From: Hyphomicrobiales bacterium
GTDB lineage: Bacteria > Pseudomonadota > Alphaproteobacteria > Rhizobiales > Rhizobiaceae
Assembly: GCA_900471525.1 (NCBI GenBank)
Contig: UCEZ01000006.1
Location: forward strand, 111,109-175,108
DNA: 64,000 bases
Reading direction: 5' to 3'
Position 1 is the stretch's first letter. Every line of letters starts with the position of its first letter. The notes below the pieces were generated by a model. The model worked only from the letters and a program-made list of their open reading frames with translations. It did no database searches and was not told where the DNA came from. Positions 63,439 to 64,000 of the stretch are shown here, piece after piece. The position numbers were made by a program, and so were the translations under genes.

Positions 63439-64000
63439 ACCGTCGTCTTCTCAACCCTGGAGGCCAGTGTCCCAGGGCCAGATTTTCTACCCTTCAGCTA
63501 CAATTCGATGCGACGGCCCTGTGATCTTTCGCAGCCAGTTCGCCAGGGATGTGGCTTGCCTTCTCGACATTGATGACGCCGTCATGGAGTGGCGTTGCCA
63601 ATCTCTGCCGTTCCGAAATGGAGCCGCAATTTACCGCCCTGACTTCGTTGCCAAGGTCGATCAGGACACCGTCGTCATCGACGCGGTCACGGATGACACA
63701 CCTTTGTGGATGGCCGACGTCGTCCTTCAGAGCGGCTACAAATACGAGGCAGTGCGCCGACGCGAGCTGCCTGCGATCCGGCTGAAGAACGCCAAGGACC
63801 TTCTCCGATACGGAAAGTTTCAGGCGGGCCTGGAAGATCGCGTCCGGCTCCTTGCTGCCCTGGACGAACATGGAACCCTCACTCTTGCCGAATGCCTATC
63901 GGCGTTTCGCGAGACCCGGCCAATAGCAGGCCTGGCGTCCATGGTCCTCAACCGCTTCATCGACATCGATCTGGATGAAGGTGAGCGCAACGAATGGCCC
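63428..64000 (+). CDS. Second TnsA-like endonuclease (partial, runs off the window)
   Basis: An ATG at 63428 opens a frame of 191 codons that continues to the last base. An N-terminal nuclease-fold domain shows FARDVACLLDIDDAV, then YRPDFVAKV (with Asp at residue 72) and TVVIDAVTDD, followed by a winged-helix-like region (LLAALDEHGTLTLAECLSAF). The layout matches TnsA, but the acidic-lysine strand lacks the ExK lysine (VVIDAV). It is not a close copy of the tnsA-like gene at 50096. It may start a second tns operon. The start codon has only a weak Shine-Dalgarno. Confidence 0.65.
   Translation, partial: MSVEPSSSQPWRPVSQGQIFYPSATIRCDGPVIFRSQFARDVACLLDIDDAVMEWRCQSLPFRNGAAIYRPDFVAKVDQDTVVIDAVTDDTPLWMADVVLQSGYKYEAVRRRELPAIRLKNAKDLLRYGKFQAGLEDRVRLLAALDEHGTLTLAECLSAFRETRPIAGLASMVLNRFIDIDLDEGERNEWP

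Overview
The window is a stretch of chromosome from a Rhizobiaceae-type alphaproteobacterium (Rhizobium/Agrobacterium/Sinorhizobium relatives). Evidence: the gene order scpB-tatA-tatB-tatC-serS-surE-pcm, a fused secDF, yajC, trmFO, DUF1127 small proteins, a class I PHA synthase, a Si-specific-type transhydrogenase, and small RNAs with CCUCCUCCC loops of the kind described in rhizobia. The assignment rests on recognised protein families and synteny read by eye; no search was run.

Positions 1 to about 42,570 are ordinary core chromosome. 0-9 kb holds chromosome segregation (scpB), the Tat export operon, serS, surE/pcm and an NlpD-like lipoprotein. 9.5-13.8 kb holds yajC, secDF and two genes whose eukaryotic relatives assist respiratory complex I. 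14.3-19.5 kb holds trmFO, two DUF1127 genes, two tandem sRNA genes with anti-Shine-Dalgarno loops, and a DUF2157/GDYXXLXY membrane pair. 19.6-24.6 kb holds tRNA-Leu, trigger factor and a large RTX metalloprotease. 25-42.5 kb holds sthA, corA, radC, map, sfsA, phaC, an aminotransferase, hom, recJ, two tandem tRNA-Glu genes, an M15-type lipoprotein, gloA, a double cold-shock protein, DUF192, tRNA-Pro, an NDUFS4-like complex I subunit and tRNA-Arg.

From the 3' end of tRNA-Arg (42,571) to the end of the window the character changes to accessory DNA. First comes a minus-strand defence block: an AbiH-type protein that appears to start at CTG, and a Pycsar pair (nucleotidyl cyclase plus membrane effector). 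Next is a Gabija-like OLD nuclease/UvrD helicase pair, then a gene of unknown function. A decayed copy of that gene's 3' end lies on the other side of the Gabija-like pair, which is a sign of how the cassette arrived.

The second part of the accessory region (49.9-56.0 kb) is a compact Tn7-like transposition operon: a small ORF, then tnsA-like, tnsB, tnsC and tniQ. It is followed by a PPP-type phosphatase and an AT-richer type I restriction-modification operon (hsdM-hsdS-hsdR). A second, divergent tnsA-like gene starts at 63,428 and runs off the window, so a second Tn7-like operon may begin there. No integrase, CRISPR array or cas gene is visible. The accessory region reads as a layered defence island next to a tRNA gene, shaped by Tn7-like transposition and by repeat-mediated exchange.
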